Notes under the pieces: model-generated | Databases searched by the model: none | What the model was told of the DNA's origin: nothing | The model's input: only the letters and a program-made list of their open reading frames with translations | Shown here: positions 6,377-6,930 of the stretch, piece after piece | Layout of the letters: each line of letters starts with the position of its first letter | Position numbering within the stretch: position 1 is the stretch's first letter | Program-made: the position numbers and the translations under genes | Assembly (NCBI GenBank): GCA_900769845.1 | Contig: CAAGIF010000129.1 | Span: 1-6,930 of the forward strand | Length of the DNA: 6,930 nucleotides | Direction of reading: 5' to 3' | Source: an uncultured Oscillospiraceae bacterium | GTDB lineage: Bacteria; Bacillota_A; Clostridia; Oscillospirales; Oscillospiraceae

Positions 6377-6930
6377 TTATTCTATTTCGCGAGCAGGATT
6401 GATGTCATGACTGATCAGGATCTCATCGCTGATCTCATTGCCAAACCAATCAAACAACCGCCGGGCAGGACTGTCCTCCGGTTCATCACTTCGGATCACA
6501 ATGTATCCCTTGGTGCCGTAGACATAGCTTCCATCCGTTATTGTCTGGAGCTTTGGGGCTACTCCGTTGACCGAGAGGATCTTAACATTTTGATTTTCAT
6601 AAACCTCTTGGATGTATGTCATGATCGTAAAGCCAATAGAATAGTCATCCAATCCAACCTCATCTACAATGCTCCACATTCCTTCAGCTATTTCAAATCC
6701 CAATGCGTCATAATCCGGTTTCTCCAGTCCCTTGAAAACAATACTTTCAAAAAGACGCTGACTGCCGGACTGAGGATCCCGGTAGAAGACTTTGATTTCC
6801 TTATCGGGGCCGCCAACTTCGCTCCAGTTGGTGATCTTACCGGTGTAGATGCCAATAATCTGTTCATGAGTCAGATTGGTGACCGGATTGTTTACATTTC
6901 CGATAAACACCAATCCGTCACCTGCGTAGA
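6377..6930 (-). CDS. PstS-like phosphate/anion-binding protein, C-terminal part (5' end outside window)
   Basis: On the minus strand the frame is open from the right edge to a TAA at 6377-6379, about 184 codons. The apparent start near 6913 is only an internal TTG, because the conserved 'YAGDGLVFIGN' runs through it. The sequence 'NPVTNLTHEQIIGIYTGKITNWSEVGG' followed by 'VFYRDPQSGSQRLFE' is the hallmark of the PstS/PBP-like superfamily. The R-x3-S-G-S segment corresponds to the anion-binding R-x-x-G-S-G-T type loop of PstS. Later 'DDYSIGFTIMTYI', 'VNGVAPKLQTITDGSYVYGTKGYIVIR' and 'SPARRLFDWF' match the second lobe. Such proteins usually deliver phosphate to a PstCAB transporter as lipoproteins, but the signal peptide and upstream genes are not visible, so a stand-alone or sensory role cannot be excluded. 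Its base composition looks more AT-rich than the operon's. Confidence 0.82.
   Translation of the reverse strand, partial: YAGDGLVFIGNVNNPVTNLTHEQIIGIYTGKITNWSEVGGPDKEIKVFYRDPQSGSQRLFESIVFKGLEKPDYDALGFEIAEGMWSIVDEVGLDDYSIGFTIMTYIQEVYENQNVKILSVNGVAPKLQTITDGSYVYGTKGYIVIRSDEPEDSPARRLFDWFGNEISDEILISHDINPAREIE

Noticed and set aside
6911..6913. Start codon for the pstS-like gene at this TTG
   Set aside because: The conserved sequence continues upstream to the window edge (Y-A-G-D-G-L-V-F), so the TTG codes for an internal Leu and the gene is truncated by the window.
1..6930. CRISPR arrays, tRNA or rRNA genes, transposons, toxin-antitoxin or defence genes
   Set aside because: I saw no repeat-spacer pattern, cloverleaf, terminal repeats or transposase motifs. 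Nearly all of the window is occupied by identified housekeeping genes with short gaps.

Overview
The window carries a compact, co-directional housekeeping operon of a low-to-mid GC Gram-positive bacterium. It is most likely a member of the Clostridia (Oscillospiraceae/Ruminococcaceae-like, judged from codon use, a GC content slightly above half and gene order). A convergent gene, cut by the window edge, lies at the right end. The organism assignment is an inference from gene content and protein style, not from a marker search.

Layout: bases 1-373 are the 3' end of a GdpP/YybT-type c-di-AMP phosphodiesterase gene (DHH/DHHA1 family). It is followed by rplI (ribosomal protein L9), a small Nudix hydrolase resembling Ap4A hydrolases, dnaB (replicative helicase, called dnaC in Bacillus), tilS (tRNA-Ile lysidine synthetase), hpt (hypoxanthine phosphoribosyltransferase) and ftsH (membrane AAA+ zinc protease). 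Gaps are 6 to 32 nt and dnaB overlaps tilS by 11 nt, so these seven genes probably share transcripts. Every gene except the Nudix gene has a well-placed Shine-Dalgarno sequence. ftsH appears to use TTG as its start. I see no convincing internal promoter or RNA gene.

A strong 13-bp hairpin just after ftsH has T-rich flanks on both sides. It probably terminates both the operon and the convergent gene on the minus strand. That gene (6377 to the right edge) encodes the C-terminal part of a PstS-like phosphate/anion-binding protein and lacks its 5' end here.

Functionally the operon combines second-messenger and alarmone turnover (c-di-AMP by GdpP, perhaps Ap4A by the Nudix protein), translation (L9, TilS), replication (DnaB), purine salvage (Hpt) and membrane protein quality control (FtsH). 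The gdpP-rplI-dnaB block and the tilS-hpt-ftsH block are both classic Firmicutes neighbourhoods, but in Bacillus subtilis they are separate loci. Here they are fused. I found no clear sign of a new defence, mobile or RNA-based system. The points worth a second look are the fused operon, the Nudix insertion, and an Asn where the GdpP DHHA1 glycine motif normally has His.
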